This document shows, one piece after another, positions 49,451 to 61,028 of a stretch of 64,000 nucleotides of DNA. The DNA comes from Marsupella aquatica (lineage: Eukaryota; Marchantiophyta), in contig OZ316895.1 of the NCBI GenBank assembly GCA_973895155.1, positions 5,084,001 to 5,148,000 of the forward strand. The letters run 5' to 3'. The position numbers and the translations under genes were made by a program. Positions within the stretch are counted from its first letter, which is position 1, and the number at the start of each line of letters is the position of its first letter. The notes under the pieces are model-generated. The model was not told the origin of the DNA, made no database searches, and saw only the letters and a program-made list of their open reading frames with translations.

Positions 49451-52333
49451 ATGCAGGCTCTCGTAGAAACGATCCCTGGCTCCAACGCCCTCGAGACCTT
49501 CTGCAGGTATGAGTCATTTGAATATTTGCTACTACCACCAAGATCTGCACCGGGGCCCGTTTAGTCTACTTTTGCACCTGAAGTAAACCAATCTCTCTTT
49601 TTGCCATGTCAGTTTCCGTTATTTCCCGTAAATGGAGGTTTTCTCTGAGGTCAATCATCAATCTTCTGCTGTTCCCTGCCGTTCCCCCACTCTTGCTCCC
49701 CCCACCCCGAAATTGGCAATGAGCCGTCGCTACTACTGTCCAGTTGTTGTCCGTCACGGTGTCTCTTCTCGCATGCTGAAGGTTTGAGGTCTTCACGACG
49801 AAATATATATAAAACATTCGTTTCACACTTAAATTTGGTGACACAGAAAAGAAAACGGTCAAAGTGGAAGCATATATGCTTCCACTTGCGCATTTGAGTC
49901 GTCGGGTGGAATGTATTTGGTTCTCAGTTGCTGGATTCTCACGAGCTGTGACAGATTCGTCACTACTATTGCACGCCTTTATCTCCGTGTTTCAGCTGTT
50001 GAGTGTGAAACGATTTTAGATGTTTGTCCCAGAGGACGTTAGTTCCCTATTTGCCGTTGGTCGATGACGCCTTCTTGAAGCTTTGCACAGAAGGGTGCGA
50101 CATAAATATAAACCGGAAATTCACCGGGCCAACTCGTCATCAAGGCCTATAATTCTTCCCGGTTTCAACAAAGTGACCCGAGCTCGTAAGAAGCCGCATT
50201 CTTGAAATATGGTCGGGTTTTCTAAGCCGAGCTGTGGGATGAATGCAATTCTAGCTTAATTTATGTGGTGTCAATGATATTGTATTTCTACTGCCAGGCA
50301 AGATGGAACTCAGAGAGAGTTCACTGGTGAGCTTCGAGGCATTTTGGAGGTGATTGCTAAAACTGGAAAGTACTGGTATGTACTATTTTGGTTGTCTTGC
50401 TTGATGTTTTGACCTGTTGTTACTCCTGTACTCGCTCTTTTGTCATCCTTGCCCTAAAGGTTTGAGATGGTCAGTATTGCATCATCGTGTCCTCTCCGTT
50501 CTACCGTGATCCAATTTCCTTCCCATCACGGTGTAAGCTATCATCTCACTTCACAAGAACGTGCCTCCACCTCGGCACAGTTTTAAAGCGTGCACCTTTT
50601 GCTTCAATTGCAATTTCTATCTTTCGATGACTTTATTGGGTTCGTCTAGTGCAGTTCAGAGGACGACCCCTGCAGCTTCTCACCCGGGTGCTCATGACCT
50701 TGCAGGCATGACTGGTTGCAACTTAAATCGTTGCTGTGCTTTCGTTTAGCACAGGTATGAAGTTTAGGGTTTAAATTTTATAGTACTGTACTGCACTTGA
50801 GCTTTTCCGTCGTAACTTAGATCTAATGTTGAGCAGTTTATGTCGCCTGAGCCGAGGAGCTGAGCTCGAGAACTGAATTGCAAGGTAGTTGCTACGTCGG
50901 TAATGTCGTGGCTAATTTTATTGATGACAAATTCCACAACTAGCATATATTGGTAACGCGTAGGAAAGGAGATTGGTAATGTTGCAAAAGTAAATTATTG
51001 CCTGATATTACTTCCGCTCAGTCACGAGTACAGAATGGTGAATCCATTTTCACCATGCGTTTTGAAGTAAGTCTCTGCTCACTGCTCCTATGCTTGCAGG
51101 TGCTGCAAGAGTACCATGCATCTGATATGCATGTAGATGATTCCACGGCTGAACTCATCCATGGTGAGCGATTCTCGGATGTGCTAGATAGACTCCTCCA
51201 AGGTTTGTCACCAATGAACACGTGCTTTGTTTTTACTTTCTTGGCATCTTTCTGCAGCTGCTAAGGAGGAGGAACTTCAGGAGCGCTTGATTCAGTCTCT
51301 CAGATAAACGATTTTGCAAGAGTTGTGTTTTGGTTTGAAGTATGTTGAAGCTGAGAATGCTGTGCAGGCCTTGACTCATTTACAGAGGGAGCACCTTTCA
51401 CCTGCCAACGACTCTGTGAGGTACGCTAAGATTAAATTTGCCATGAAGCAGTTTGAATTGCGGGGAGAGTGAATGTTACGTCTTCCATGGGAGTTGTTCT
51501 TGCATAGTACTACATTCAATTGTTGTGCATTTCCCCCCTTTCCACGAGTGGTGAACTGTTTGTGACTATTGTGTCTGTTTTTCTTGTTCTGATTCTGTGG
51601 GTGGCAACTTAATGTTAATGCCATCTACTGAGAATTGTGATATGTAGTTTTGCTTCAACTTTTGCTGCTTTCTCTTCCTTCTAATTGACTTCCTAATGTT
51701 GTGTGTGCTTGCACAGCTACTGCTAAACCCAAAAGATACTTATGTTCACCTCGACAAGCTGTCTCTGGCTTTTGAAAAAGTATGGAACCTATCCCTCAGA
51801 AGTATATCCCAAGAAGGGAGTTTATTTGCTGGTCTATTACAGTGTGACCGTCTCTTCACTTCGACACATTAAACGGTTCTTTAAAGCTATTGATCCGAAG
51901 TGACTTGGAACATTAAACTTTTCATTTTTGTTTGCAGCTTTTGTTGGTCACCTCCACCGAGCCTGCAAGCACAGATCCATATCCTTCAGCACCTCAGCCG
52001 TCTACGAAGGAGATAGGGCTGCTGCAAAAGGAGCAGGTGGCTGATGAGATTCTGCCTGAGCTCCTTACTGTAAATGGATCACACGAAACCAATGGAAGTG
52101 ATAAGGATATTCAGGATGATGAAATGGTTGATGTGGAAGGCATCGTTGATATCGTTGATAGGCCAGTGGAGGTAGTAGCAACTGCGCCTGCTGTCTCTGA
52201 GGAATTTCCTGTGCAAAATGATACTCCTCAAACTGCAGCGCCCGAAGAATCAGAATCTGCAAATGGACACGTCGGAACTTCAGTGGATGGAGTAGTGGAA
52301 GGGATCGCTTCTGGGGAAATAAAGCCTGAGTGA
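49451..52333 (+). CDS. Protein phosphatase 4 regulatory subunit 2 homologue
   Basis: PPP4R2 binds the catalytic subunit of Ser/Thr phosphatase 4 and directs it, with a scaffold subunit, in DNA-damage and cell-cycle dephosphorylation. Best exon set: 49451-49506, 50298-50375, 50460-50469, 51022-51066, 51100-51202, 51386-51420, 51717-51779 and 51938-52333, giving 261 residues. Family marks are GILEVIAKTGKYW (33-45), EGAPFTCQRLCELLLNP (98-114), LDKLSLAFEKLLLVTST and DPYP. After that the tail is acidic and low in complexity, as in the family. An in-frame TGA 9 bases before the ATG fixes the start. Phases match at all joins. The third exon would be a 10-base microexon and the fourth could start at 51034 instead, so this short stretch is the weak part of the model. 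Intron 1 (791 bp) contains a dispersed repeat. Confidence 0.85.
50155..50260. repeat. Dispersed repeat family D, copy 2, in PPP4R2 intron 1
   Basis: This is the partner of 29465-29560. CTTCCCGGTTTCAACAAAGT, GACCCGAGCTCGT and ATGGTCGGGTTTTCTAAGC align in order with the copy upstream of GNA1. Confidence 0.65.
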
Positions 52334-52660
52334 ATCGCAATTTGAGTCTTTGATCTTGGTACCCATGCGTACAAGAGGATTTACCTACAGTTGTATTGAG
52401 AATTGGTCCTGAATAGCAGTTTGGGTTTTTGGCTCATATCTGCGAGCGGATCAACTTCGAATTTTTTCTTATCTCAAGAGGCTGCCCAAGTTCCCCGTCG
52501 ATTTTTGGTGTAAATAGAATCATCCGCCTATTTTTGCAATTCTTACTTGAGTTTATCACGCGTATACCATTGTTGTGGACATATGGGCACAATTATCGTT
52601 ATCCGTTCCGGGCTACGCAAATTTGATCGTAGCAAGAAAAAATAAATCCATACGGGATGG
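52334..52660 (+). other. Probable 3' UTR of the PPP4R2 gene with AATAAA signal
   Basis: AATAAA at 52641-52646 is a plausible polyadenylation signal about 310 bases after the stop codon. No other gene overlaps. Confidence 0.5.
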
Positions 52661-55600
52661 CACTGTATTGTGAAGTAAATAACAGGCTAGAGGCACGTTG
52701 TGAGGTGGAAAAAAAGTTTAGGCATATGGTATGGCAGAGTATCGTAGATTAATTAGAGTGTGAGCCCGTGAAAGGTTGACAGGAATTTTCGTATTGAAAC
52801 GGCGTAGCTGGGCTGGAGACCGGAGTCCGAAATTCCTGGTCCTAAGTGGTGGTATTCTTCTTCAGCAAATCCAGCAGGTTCTGTCAGTGGGAGTCTGAGC
52901 AGCTTTAGCCTCTAGCATGCAGACAAACATCTCTGAAGCACTGGTCGTCACTGCGTGATACTGTATTTCTACGTTGATACTAAGCTAGGTTGGGTGTGTG
53001 GTTGTTTACATTGAAATAGAGGTGCAGCTCTTGTGTTTTCTCACTATGTTAATTTTGTGTACAACGTACTTAAACTGTTTTGGCTAGGTACGTGTTCAGT
53101 ACAGGATGAACCGAATGGTGTGAAAAAACGAGGTGAAATGCGGGTACAATGAAATGCCTGTCGGGCGACTTGCTGTTGAGAAGTGTTCAATTTTGTTGAC
53201 GTATTTTTCTAATGAAGTAATTGGAATTTTTGCTTGGCGTGAGCGAATGCGCAAAATGAAGGATTGTCGGAGATTGTCATGTGGTCGGTGGTGGGGAGAA
53301 TGTGGTTTGCATCTATTTTGGTCTCTAATCAGTGCTGCTTTTACTCGTGGCCAGGAGTGGATGTTGTCGGGTTGTCAATGCAGTGTATGTGTTATTGCTA
53401 CTTAATGCCCTTCTAGATTTTTCCCTTCATATTTTACAGGGCATTCTGGGAGCATAACGCCCCGGTCAAGATCTGGAAGATTCTCCTCTACTTTTTCTTT
53501 AAGTTAGGAAAGTGAAAATATTTCAGGCCTTATTAAGTGTAGTAATGTCCTGTTTCCGGAGCATCATGGGCAATAAACTCCTCAAAACTTGAGCGGGAGC
53601 TCTAGTTTTGGCGGGCATAATATCCCACCATGGTCTCTAGACAGGACTTTAGAGTATACGTTAGAGTACTGTTCGACATGGAAGTTTACATTATCCAGGT
53701 TGAAGCAGGAAATGCCCGAGGACTTGTATGGTATGCATGGCGGAATTATATTGCTGCTGCTCTCAGGACGGTGGCTTTTTCCGGGACTATGTGTCTGCCC
53801 CAGAAGTCACCAGTACATGAGGGGCAACTCATTTGTTTTCATCCAGATGCAGCCGGCCTCCTCTCTGCATGTTAGCTCCCTTGTTTTTGCTGCGTACTTG
53901 ATGCTTAAATAATCTATTGGAGCTTCAATTCGTTTGGCATGTTTTTGTAGGGACATTGATGGCGAACTGTTTGTTGCCAGAGTACGAGTTGTGGAGGTGC
54001 TTCTTGGCTGCGAATGCTCTTATAACTGACTTCTGCTACTCTGGAAGGTATGTAAATTAGAGACCTGTGAAATATGCTCAATGTTCAGAAGGTGACATTA
54101 AATGTATAGGGCAACACGGAAGACGCTGATGAAGTAATTCCAGAGCTTGGGGAGTCAAGGATGCGATGATTTCTGAAATAGATCAAAAGGCTGAGGAACT
54201 TAGTAGACAAGATATGGGTCAATTACAGGACGATGTTGTTAATTTCAGAGAGCAAATCTTTCATTGTGGAGAGGCAACATCAATATCCGGAGATAGTGAG
54301 CTTGATGATGATTTACAAGACAAAGCTCTAACCGAAAGAAAGGAAAGTGTAGATGTTATGTGATTGCTCATATATTCAGCATGTTGAAGAGGGTTTTCCA
54401 CCCCATTTGATGCCTTTTGATACCAACGTTGGTGAAGGAGATGTATAACAAGTACTTTGACTTCAAGCCAAGTACACCTTGTTGCCCTCATTTTTGCCCT
54501 TTACATGGCATAATTCTCTGACACGGGTTGCTCAAAGCAATGTATCGCTGGTCGGTATTCTAATCTTAGAGGTGAGAGTTTGGATATGGTGAAAGTTAGT
54601 CCGTGAGCAATATCTGTAACCATAGCACACTGAATTGATTTTATTAGTCAATCCCTCGAAGAAAAACGGGCAAAGATCATTGGCTTGTTTGCTAGCCGGT
54701 CTGGCCAAAGAAAAGATATTTGCAACCTCCCTGTATTGCAAAGCCAAATGACATCCATACATGATCCATTCTAGAAAAGATTTCTTTATGGATTCCATGA
54801 TAAGTCTCTTACAAAATTCACGGTCTATGGTTTGACGAGTCACTTTGAGATAGTTTTGTGAGGAGCACCACTAGGAGACTTCCCACTGAGACTTTACCAC
54901 AATGAACCTTAATTCTCTATGATATGAGCCGGTGGTCCTGCCTGTGGTACGCTTCAGTTGTGTCTATATAGCAGTCCACCAGCAATCCACCTGCAATAAG
55001 TATGGCACCAGATGCAATCATGGGTACTTTTGTGATTGAATACACAACTAGTATTGTCTTCAATTGTTTAGAGGTTAGGTCTTCAGTTGTCAGAAGTTTA
55101 GAGGAAGTAAACCTGGCCTGTGATCTCCATGCGTTCATCGCTCTTGGATCTCCCCTACAAACAAATACTTGCTGGAGTTTTTGGACACAGCTTTGCTAAA
55201 TCTGCACACTTTGTTCAAAAATTATTAAATGTTTTCAACTTTTATATCACACAACCATTATTGGCAACCAAGAATCCAAACACTAGTAAATTTTTTCAAA
55301 TTCCTTGAACTGTTTGCCCTTTTGAATTTGAGCTACTTTGGCTTCCACTACCAACAATTGAAGACACTTGGCGAGGAACATAAGCGGGATTTGAAGTAGA
55401 TACATGAGAATAAGCAACTACATATCAAGAATTATTGATGACAACATTAAGTTTGTATACACCTTGTGGGCTTCCACATCAAGTATTATTGCCACACCCT
55501 AAATCCATGGGTGATGCATCTCGTTGTTGGGCACGCCCTATCCTGTGGTGGTAAGGTGTCACATTCAAAAATGTTCACTTCACATAGATCCCCTCTGTCA

Positions 55601-55809
55601 AAGATTCATAGTGACACTGTCCTCTCCAACAGCTGATGTCGATATCCCTAAGTGTATCTCACAACATTATAGTGTCACCCAGATAGCATGCGAATGCTAA
55701 CCAAATGACACTCAGCCTCCCAATATCCTCTAGTATGATGTATTCCCCCAAACCTTATGACACACACACTAGTCATCTTGACAAAATGTGAAACAATGAA
55801 CATAATAGT
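52661..55809. other. Intergenic stretch, possible unrecognised transcript
   Basis: A plus-strand frame at 54166-54363 encodes an acidic, coiled-coil-like peptide. Splice-like sites flank a possible exon at about 53953-54048 (TTTGTAG|GG ... GGAAG|GTATGT). I cannot join these into a gene of a known family. The rest shows short frames only. Confidence 0.35.
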
Positions 55810-55909
55810 GATCACCTTTTGTGACAACAATTTAACAATGAACATTTGAATATATTATGGATCACCTTTTGTGACAACAATTTCACAATGAACATTTGAA
55901 TGCATTACA
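55810..55909. repeat. Two-copy tandem duplication, period 50 bp
   Basis: GATCACCTTTTGTGACAACA occurs at 55810 and 55860. Both copies continue with ATTTMACAATGAACATTTGA and differ at only a few bases. Confidence 0.9.
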
Positions 55910-56323
55910 CATTGTCTACACATCATTTTTGAAATTCTTGGTAATTGCAGTCTCTGTCCACCCTAAATCAAGGGGTTGATGGTTTGGTTAGAAGCTTCCA
56001 CCCATGGACAGGTTCAAATGGACAGGTTCAAGTAGACTGTAATTGCAATACATAGTTATGTCATGAATTGGGTTCATGTTCCCATATGCCATAGTACACA
56101 GTAAAGTGCTACATACAAGAACATGTCACCATAAATTATGAAAGGGGTCTTTTTGGGTAACAAATGACTTTGGGGGGTTGATCCAACAAGAAACTATTGC
56201 TTGGGGATCTATTAAACATGTACCTTATTTGCACTAAGTTAAGATGATATTGAGTATGTCAATTTGAAAACTATTAATCTATCAATGTTGAACAACTTTG
56301 ACCACTTAAAATTGAGCATACAT

Positions 56324-56703
56324 TGTTGGGGATAATCCTTATCCTGAAACACCATGCACATGTAAACACCATACAAAGTAGTCGACACAGTGAGTACGTG
56401 GTTCACCTCTTGATTGAGGCTACGTCCTTATCCTGAAACACCATGCACATGTAAACACCATACAAAGTAGTCGACACAACGAGTACGTGGTTCACCTCTC
56501 AACTGAGGCTAAGTCCATGGAAAAGCAAGAGACCTTTACTTCTCTCTTGTTTCACTCCAACAATGAACTAAAGATCCACCAGGGGCTGGCATCAGCCCTG
56601 GTTATTACAGCATGCATCACTGCTGACCTAAGCTAAGTCCTAACCTGAGTTAGCCTAATTGCGGTTAGCCCTAGAGTCACAAGACTAAGAGCAATACTCA
56701 ACA
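56324..56703 (-). repeat. 3' LTR of the copia element, 380 bp, with internal duplication
   Basis: The plus-strand ends are TGTTGGGGATAATCC and AATACTCAACA, so on the element strand it runs TGTTGAG...CCCAACA, with the usual TG...CA limits. Inside, the block starting CCTTATCCTGAAACACCATG at 56337 is repeated at 56426 (period 89). Confidence 0.9.
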
Positions 56704-56716
56704 AACTCCCCCTTGA
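56704..56716 (-). other. Polypurine tract of the copia element
   Basis: On the element strand AAGGGGGAGTT lies directly before the TG of the 3' LTR, the standard place for the plus-strand primer. Confidence 0.85.
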
Positions 56717-56926
56717 CTCTAGTTTTGGGGATTGGACTAATTGCTACCATATGGTATCCTCAACGGGAAATTATAGACAATCACCTAAATAGGTCCCCCC
56801 CTAAAAACCACCATGGATTAACTAAGGGTTAACTAGAATTAAACCGTAGTCTAGCAGGCGAGCTAACAGGATTGAGGTATCCATATACAATAAGTCACAA
56901 AACTACTAAGTAGCTCTACTTGTGCT

Positions 56927-57816
56927 TCAACTGCAAAACCTACAAATAGCACGGTGTCTTGAGAAACTCTCCAAAGGAATCACTTTGGTAAAAGCGTCAG
57001 TCGGGTTGAGTTTATTGTCAATCTTGACTAGCTCAAACTGATTATCAGACACACCCTGCCTGATAAAATGGTACCTTACGTCGATGTGCTTCACTCTGTT
57101 GTTCATCACTTGGTTCACAACAAGATAAAGAGCACTCTAATTATCACAATGGAGCATCACATTCCCTTGTGGCAATCCCATCTCAGTGATAAGTCTATCC
57201 AACCAAATAGCTTCCTTCGTTGCTTTGCTGTTGTAACATACTCAGCTTCTGTAGTAGACTGAGCAATACACTTATGAAAAGTAGACCTCCAACTTATGCA
57301 TCCATCGCCAAGTGTGAACACATACCCAATTTTTGACCTCCTCTGATCCAGATCCTGTGCATAGTCAACATCTACATATCCCATCAATGATCTCACATTA
57401 TCAGCATGTGCATCAAATAAAAGACCATGATCCACGGTATCCTTCAAGTACCAAAAATTCCACTTCATTGCTTTCCAGTGTATCTTCCCTAGATTCGACA
57501 TGTCATTGCTCACCTTGTCCATAGTCATGGCAAGATCAGGTCTAGTGCAATTCATCAAATACATGAGACTCCCCACTACCTTGTCATAAGGAACCTTTGA
57601 CATCAGCCCTTTCTCTGTCTCATCCGTAAGACAGAAAGCTGATGACAATTTGAAGTGTGGAGCCAACGAGGTACTTACTGGCTTGTTATCCCCCATGTTG
57701 AACCTTGCAATTATCTTCCTTGCATAACTGCTTTGAGTCAACCATAGCTTACCAGCCTCCAAGCCCCTAGTGATCTCCATGCCCAAAGTCCTCTTAGCTG
57801 GCCCAAAGTTCTTCAT
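56927..57816 (-). pseudogene. Copia RNase H and end of reverse transcriptase, broken
   Basis: A 219-codon frame (57816-57157) carries FGPAKRTLGMEI, YDKVVGSLMYLM and the RNase H phrase AQSTTEAEYV. A second frame (57118-56927) carries KHIDVRYHFIR and ends in the polyprotein C-terminus. A stop and frame change separate them. Confidence 0.88.
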
Positions 57817-57862
57817 CTTAGACTATGCATTGAGCAGTGCCTTGAGCTTAACAATCTCAGAT

Positions 57863-58440
57863 CTATCCTTGGAGCGCCGCAATAAGCATGTCATCCACAT
57901 AAAGTACTAAAATAATGAAACCAAAGACAACATTTTTCACCGGTTTAATATACACACAAGGATCAAACACACTCCTGTGAAAATCTTGTGCATGGATCCA
58001 ATCATCAAACCACTTATTCCACTGCCTTGGTGACTGCTTCAACCCGTACAAGGATCTCAACAATCTGCAAACCAAATCCTCTTGTCTTTTCTTCACAACA
58101 TCCATCTGATCTAGCAGCAGACCAAATAAAACAACAAATACACACAATAGTCATATTGTAGAGTACTTAGCAAGTGGTGAGAGGACCTCATTGTAATCCA
58201 CACATTTTTCCTATGTGAATCCCTTGGCTACCAACCTAGCCTTGTAGACCTTCAATCCACCTCTTGTGGACTGATCCTTCAGCTTGTATATCCACTTGCT
58301 GTCCACCACGTGCTAGCCTTCAAGAAGCTTGACCAACTCCCAAGTCTTGTTATCCATCAGTGACTGCATCTCTGTTTGCATTGCTGCAGTCCATTCCTAC
58401 TTCTGCTTTGAAGCACTTGCCTCATGATACAAAACCATAT
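57863..58440 (-). pseudogene. Copia reverse transcriptase, broken and partly deleted
   Basis: LRSLYGLKQSPRQWNKWFDD and LVLYVDDMLI mark the reverse transcriptase. The segment usual between the first catalytic Asp region and this part is missing, which suggests an internal deletion near 58120. The upstream piece with WELVKLLEG and RLVAKGFT contains stop codons. Confidence 0.88.
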
Positions 58441-58779
58441 GATCATCGTCAAGCGCAATGTCAGCATCATCTAGTTTAGATGAATCTGCCCATTGTTCAT
58501 ACCTCGTATGAGCTCTAGTAGAACGATTGGAAGTTTTTCTAGTAGATGATTCAGGCTAATCTTCTACTGCTACTGGTTGAATTTGAGGTACACCAACATC
58601 AATTTGCTCCTCTTGTTCTATCACAGGAACTAGTTCCATACCCGGAGCATCTCTTTCTCTCCTGTCATGAACACCATCATGACTTATCTCCCTCCCAACC
58701 GGGTCCGGGATAGGAGATATTCCCTTGTCAGTATGGGAGTCCTGAGAACTCTCCCCCTCCTTTGATGATGTGGATTCAT

Positions 58780-59460
58780 TAAAGGAAACATCTCTACTGA
58801 CAATTACCTTAGAGGTTATTGGATCTCATAACCTATAATCTTTTACACCTTTCTGATATCCAAAGAAAATGCACTTCCTTGTCTTGGACTCCAACTTAGA
58901 CCAAAGCTGGGAAGGTGTAAGCACATAAGCATTACATCCAAAAACTTTCAGATGTGAATAATTTTTTTGACGTCTGTACCTCATTTCAAATGGCCTCCTG
59001 AATCCAATTGCACTGGATGGAGAAAAATTTACCAAATAAGCTACTGTGTTGATAACTTCTGCCCAAAATTCATGTGGTAAGCATAATTGGCTCAACATAC
59101 TCCTCGAGCGCTCCAATAGTGTTTGGTTGAGCCTCTCAAAAACACCATTTTGCTAAGGAGTATAACTTGTTGTCAAATGGCGTGTAGTCCTCTGCTCTTT
59201 ACAATATGCTCCAAATTCACTTGAACTATATTCACCGTTGTTATCCGATCGAAGATATTTCACCTTGTTACTAGTCTGATTCTCAACTTGGGCTTTTCAC
59301 TCCTTAAAAGTGGCAAAAACATCAGACTTATTGTGTATAAAGTATATCCACACATACCTTGACTAATCGTCAATGAACGTGATATAGTAAACTCTTCCAG
59401 AATGTGAGGGAGTAGGGGTTGATTCCCACACTTCACTATGTACATATATACTCAAATACC
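58780..59460 (-). pseudogene. Copia integrase core, broken
   Basis: YITFIDD followed directly by an in-frame stop (59363-59365), then LRSDNNGEYSSSEF and LLERSRSMLSQLCLPHEFWA, are the rve integrase motifs in order. FGCNAYVLTP and CIFFGYQKGVKDYRL follow. Several stops interrupt the frame. The stretch 58440-58780 is the poorly conserved linker to reverse transcriptase. Confidence 0.88.
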
Positions 59461-59690
59461 TCCTTGCTGGTGTGAGTTCCAACTCTGAAGGGTTTCCTGT
59501 GTTGCTTTCCAAGCACACAATGCTCACAGAAGTCTAACTTACAAGATTGCAAATTAGAAAGTAATCCCTTTTTCTGAAGAACAACCAAACCTTTTTCACT
59601 CATGTGACCCAATCTGAAGTGCCACAGCCGGGCCGTCTTCTCATGAGATAAGGTTATATTGGCTTCATCATAGACTACATTGCCCTCCAA
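59436..59690 (-). pseudogene. Copia GAG-pre-integrase zinc domain
   Basis: LWHFRLGHMSEKGL, then KLDFCEHCVLGKQHR, give the H-x3-H ... C-x2-C zinc-binding pattern that precedes copia integrase cores. This 84-codon frame is intact but cut off from its neighbours. Confidence 0.9.
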
Positions 59691-60060
59691 AATATATAGA
59701 TTTTATGTCTCTTTCCCTTCAACACAACTTTAGTACTAGTTGAAACCTGAAGGACACCATTAGTAGAACTCCATCGAAGGCCATTTGCTTCTAACACTTC
59801 AAGTGAAATAAGATTTTTTATTATGCTGGGAATATATCTCACATTCCTCAACGTTCTCACAACACCATCAAACATCTAAAATCTCACAGATCCAAGTCCA
59901 ACCACTTGACATGGGATTCCATTTCCCATCAACACTAAACCATTGGAAACCGTGTAAGAACAGAAAATATTTCTCCTATAGCAAATGTGAAAGGTACATA
60001 TACTATCCAATCATCATCACTTGGATGTGACACTACGTTGAGAGCAAAACCTCGGCATCA
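59675..60060 (-). pseudogene. Copia protease region, broken
   Basis: DDWIVD, then GLVLMGNGIPCQVVGLGSVR, then after a stop MFDGVVRTLRNVRYIPSIIK, follow the order of the copia aspartic protease and its downstream linker. The catalytic D-S/T-G is damaged: the expected Ser/Thr-Gly after the Asp is absent. Confidence 0.8.
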
Positions 60061-60118
60061 TAAAATGTCATCATCGAGTAATCTACCTCATGTGCGCTTG
60101 ATGTCGCGTTAGCTGATG

Positions 60119-60915
60119 CGGTAGACTCTTTTACCGGACAATCCCTCTTCATGTGGCCAGGCTTGCCACATCTCCAACATGCAAGAGGCTTCCTCTCTTC
60201 CCATTTCCCTCTAAATTAAGATCTCCACCTTGACTTAGATCTAAACCTATTTCTCCATTCATCCGCTGCGTAGACCTCACACGATTCACATTCAATGCAG
60301 GTACCGAATGAAGATGTTGTCTGGGCTTGACCCAATTTCTTCTGTGCATCATCTGACAGCAAAGAGCTTACCACGTCATCGTATGAAATACACTTTAGAT
60401 CTCTATACAAGAGAACCTGCTTCCAACCCTAATAAGATGGGGATAAAGAGTTGAGAAGAAGCAAGGCCTTGTCCTCTTCGTCAACACCTTTACCACAATT
60501 AGACAAGTCAACAGCTAGGCTATTGAATTCATCCAAGTGATCTTGAAGTTTGTTCCCCTCTTTGAGCCTCACGCTCATCAAGAGAGACTTCTTGTACAAT
60601 CGGTCTGAGGCATCCTCTTGATAGTACTTCTCCCTAGGGTTTTGAATAGAGATGCATAATCCTCATAGTCATCCAATTTCTTGATGATATGCAGCTTCAA
60701 ATAAAACATCACCACATTCATTGCAATCACTTGTTCCTGCCTTCACCTCTTAAATGGAATCTCCTCTTCACCATCGTACATCTCTCGCGCAGAGAGAAGA
60801 TGATCTAGGACCATAGCACAAAGAACTCTTTTCACTTGCTTCTCCCAGAGCAAGTAGTCCTACGCCCATCATACTTTTCCACCTCAAACTTGACACCTCC
60901 AAACCTGGATGTCAT
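60119..60915 (-). pseudogene. Copia gag with CCHC zinc knuckle, frameshifted
   Basis: CWRCGKPGHMKRDC at about 60137-60178 is a C-x2-C-x4-H-x4-C knuckle. Upstream phrases ISYDDVVSSLLSDD and NSLAVDLSNCG fit the copia gag (UBN2) domain. A likely start ATG is at 60915, followed within about 20 codons by a frame change before YLLWEKQVKRVL. Confidence 0.85.
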
Positions 60916-60952
60916 CTATATTTTCTTCACAACTACCATTAGCTCCGCGCCC

Positions 60953-61028
60953 GTATAATTGCTTCCTTCACTCGCTAATTGACAGTGAGTGAAGGTAGCA
61001 ATTATACGAGTGAAGGAAGCAATTATAC
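60953..61028. repeat. Inverted repeat with one left arm and two right arms
   Basis: GTATAATTGCTTCCTTCACTC at 60953-60973 is the exact reverse complement of 61008-61028. A second arm at 60987-61007 matches with one mismatch. The two right arms are adjacent tandem copies of 21 bp. Confidence 0.9.

Noticed and set aside
51258-51303. Possible extra exon in PPP4R2 (CTGCAG|CTGCTAAGG...)
   Set aside because: In frame it leads to a stop, while joining 51202 to 51386 directly gives the conserved LLQEGAPFTCQRLCE.
53953-54363. A spliced gene ending in the acidic frame at 54166-54363
   Set aside because: Splice-like sites exist, but no joined frame resembles a family I know, so I left it as an unrecognised possibility.
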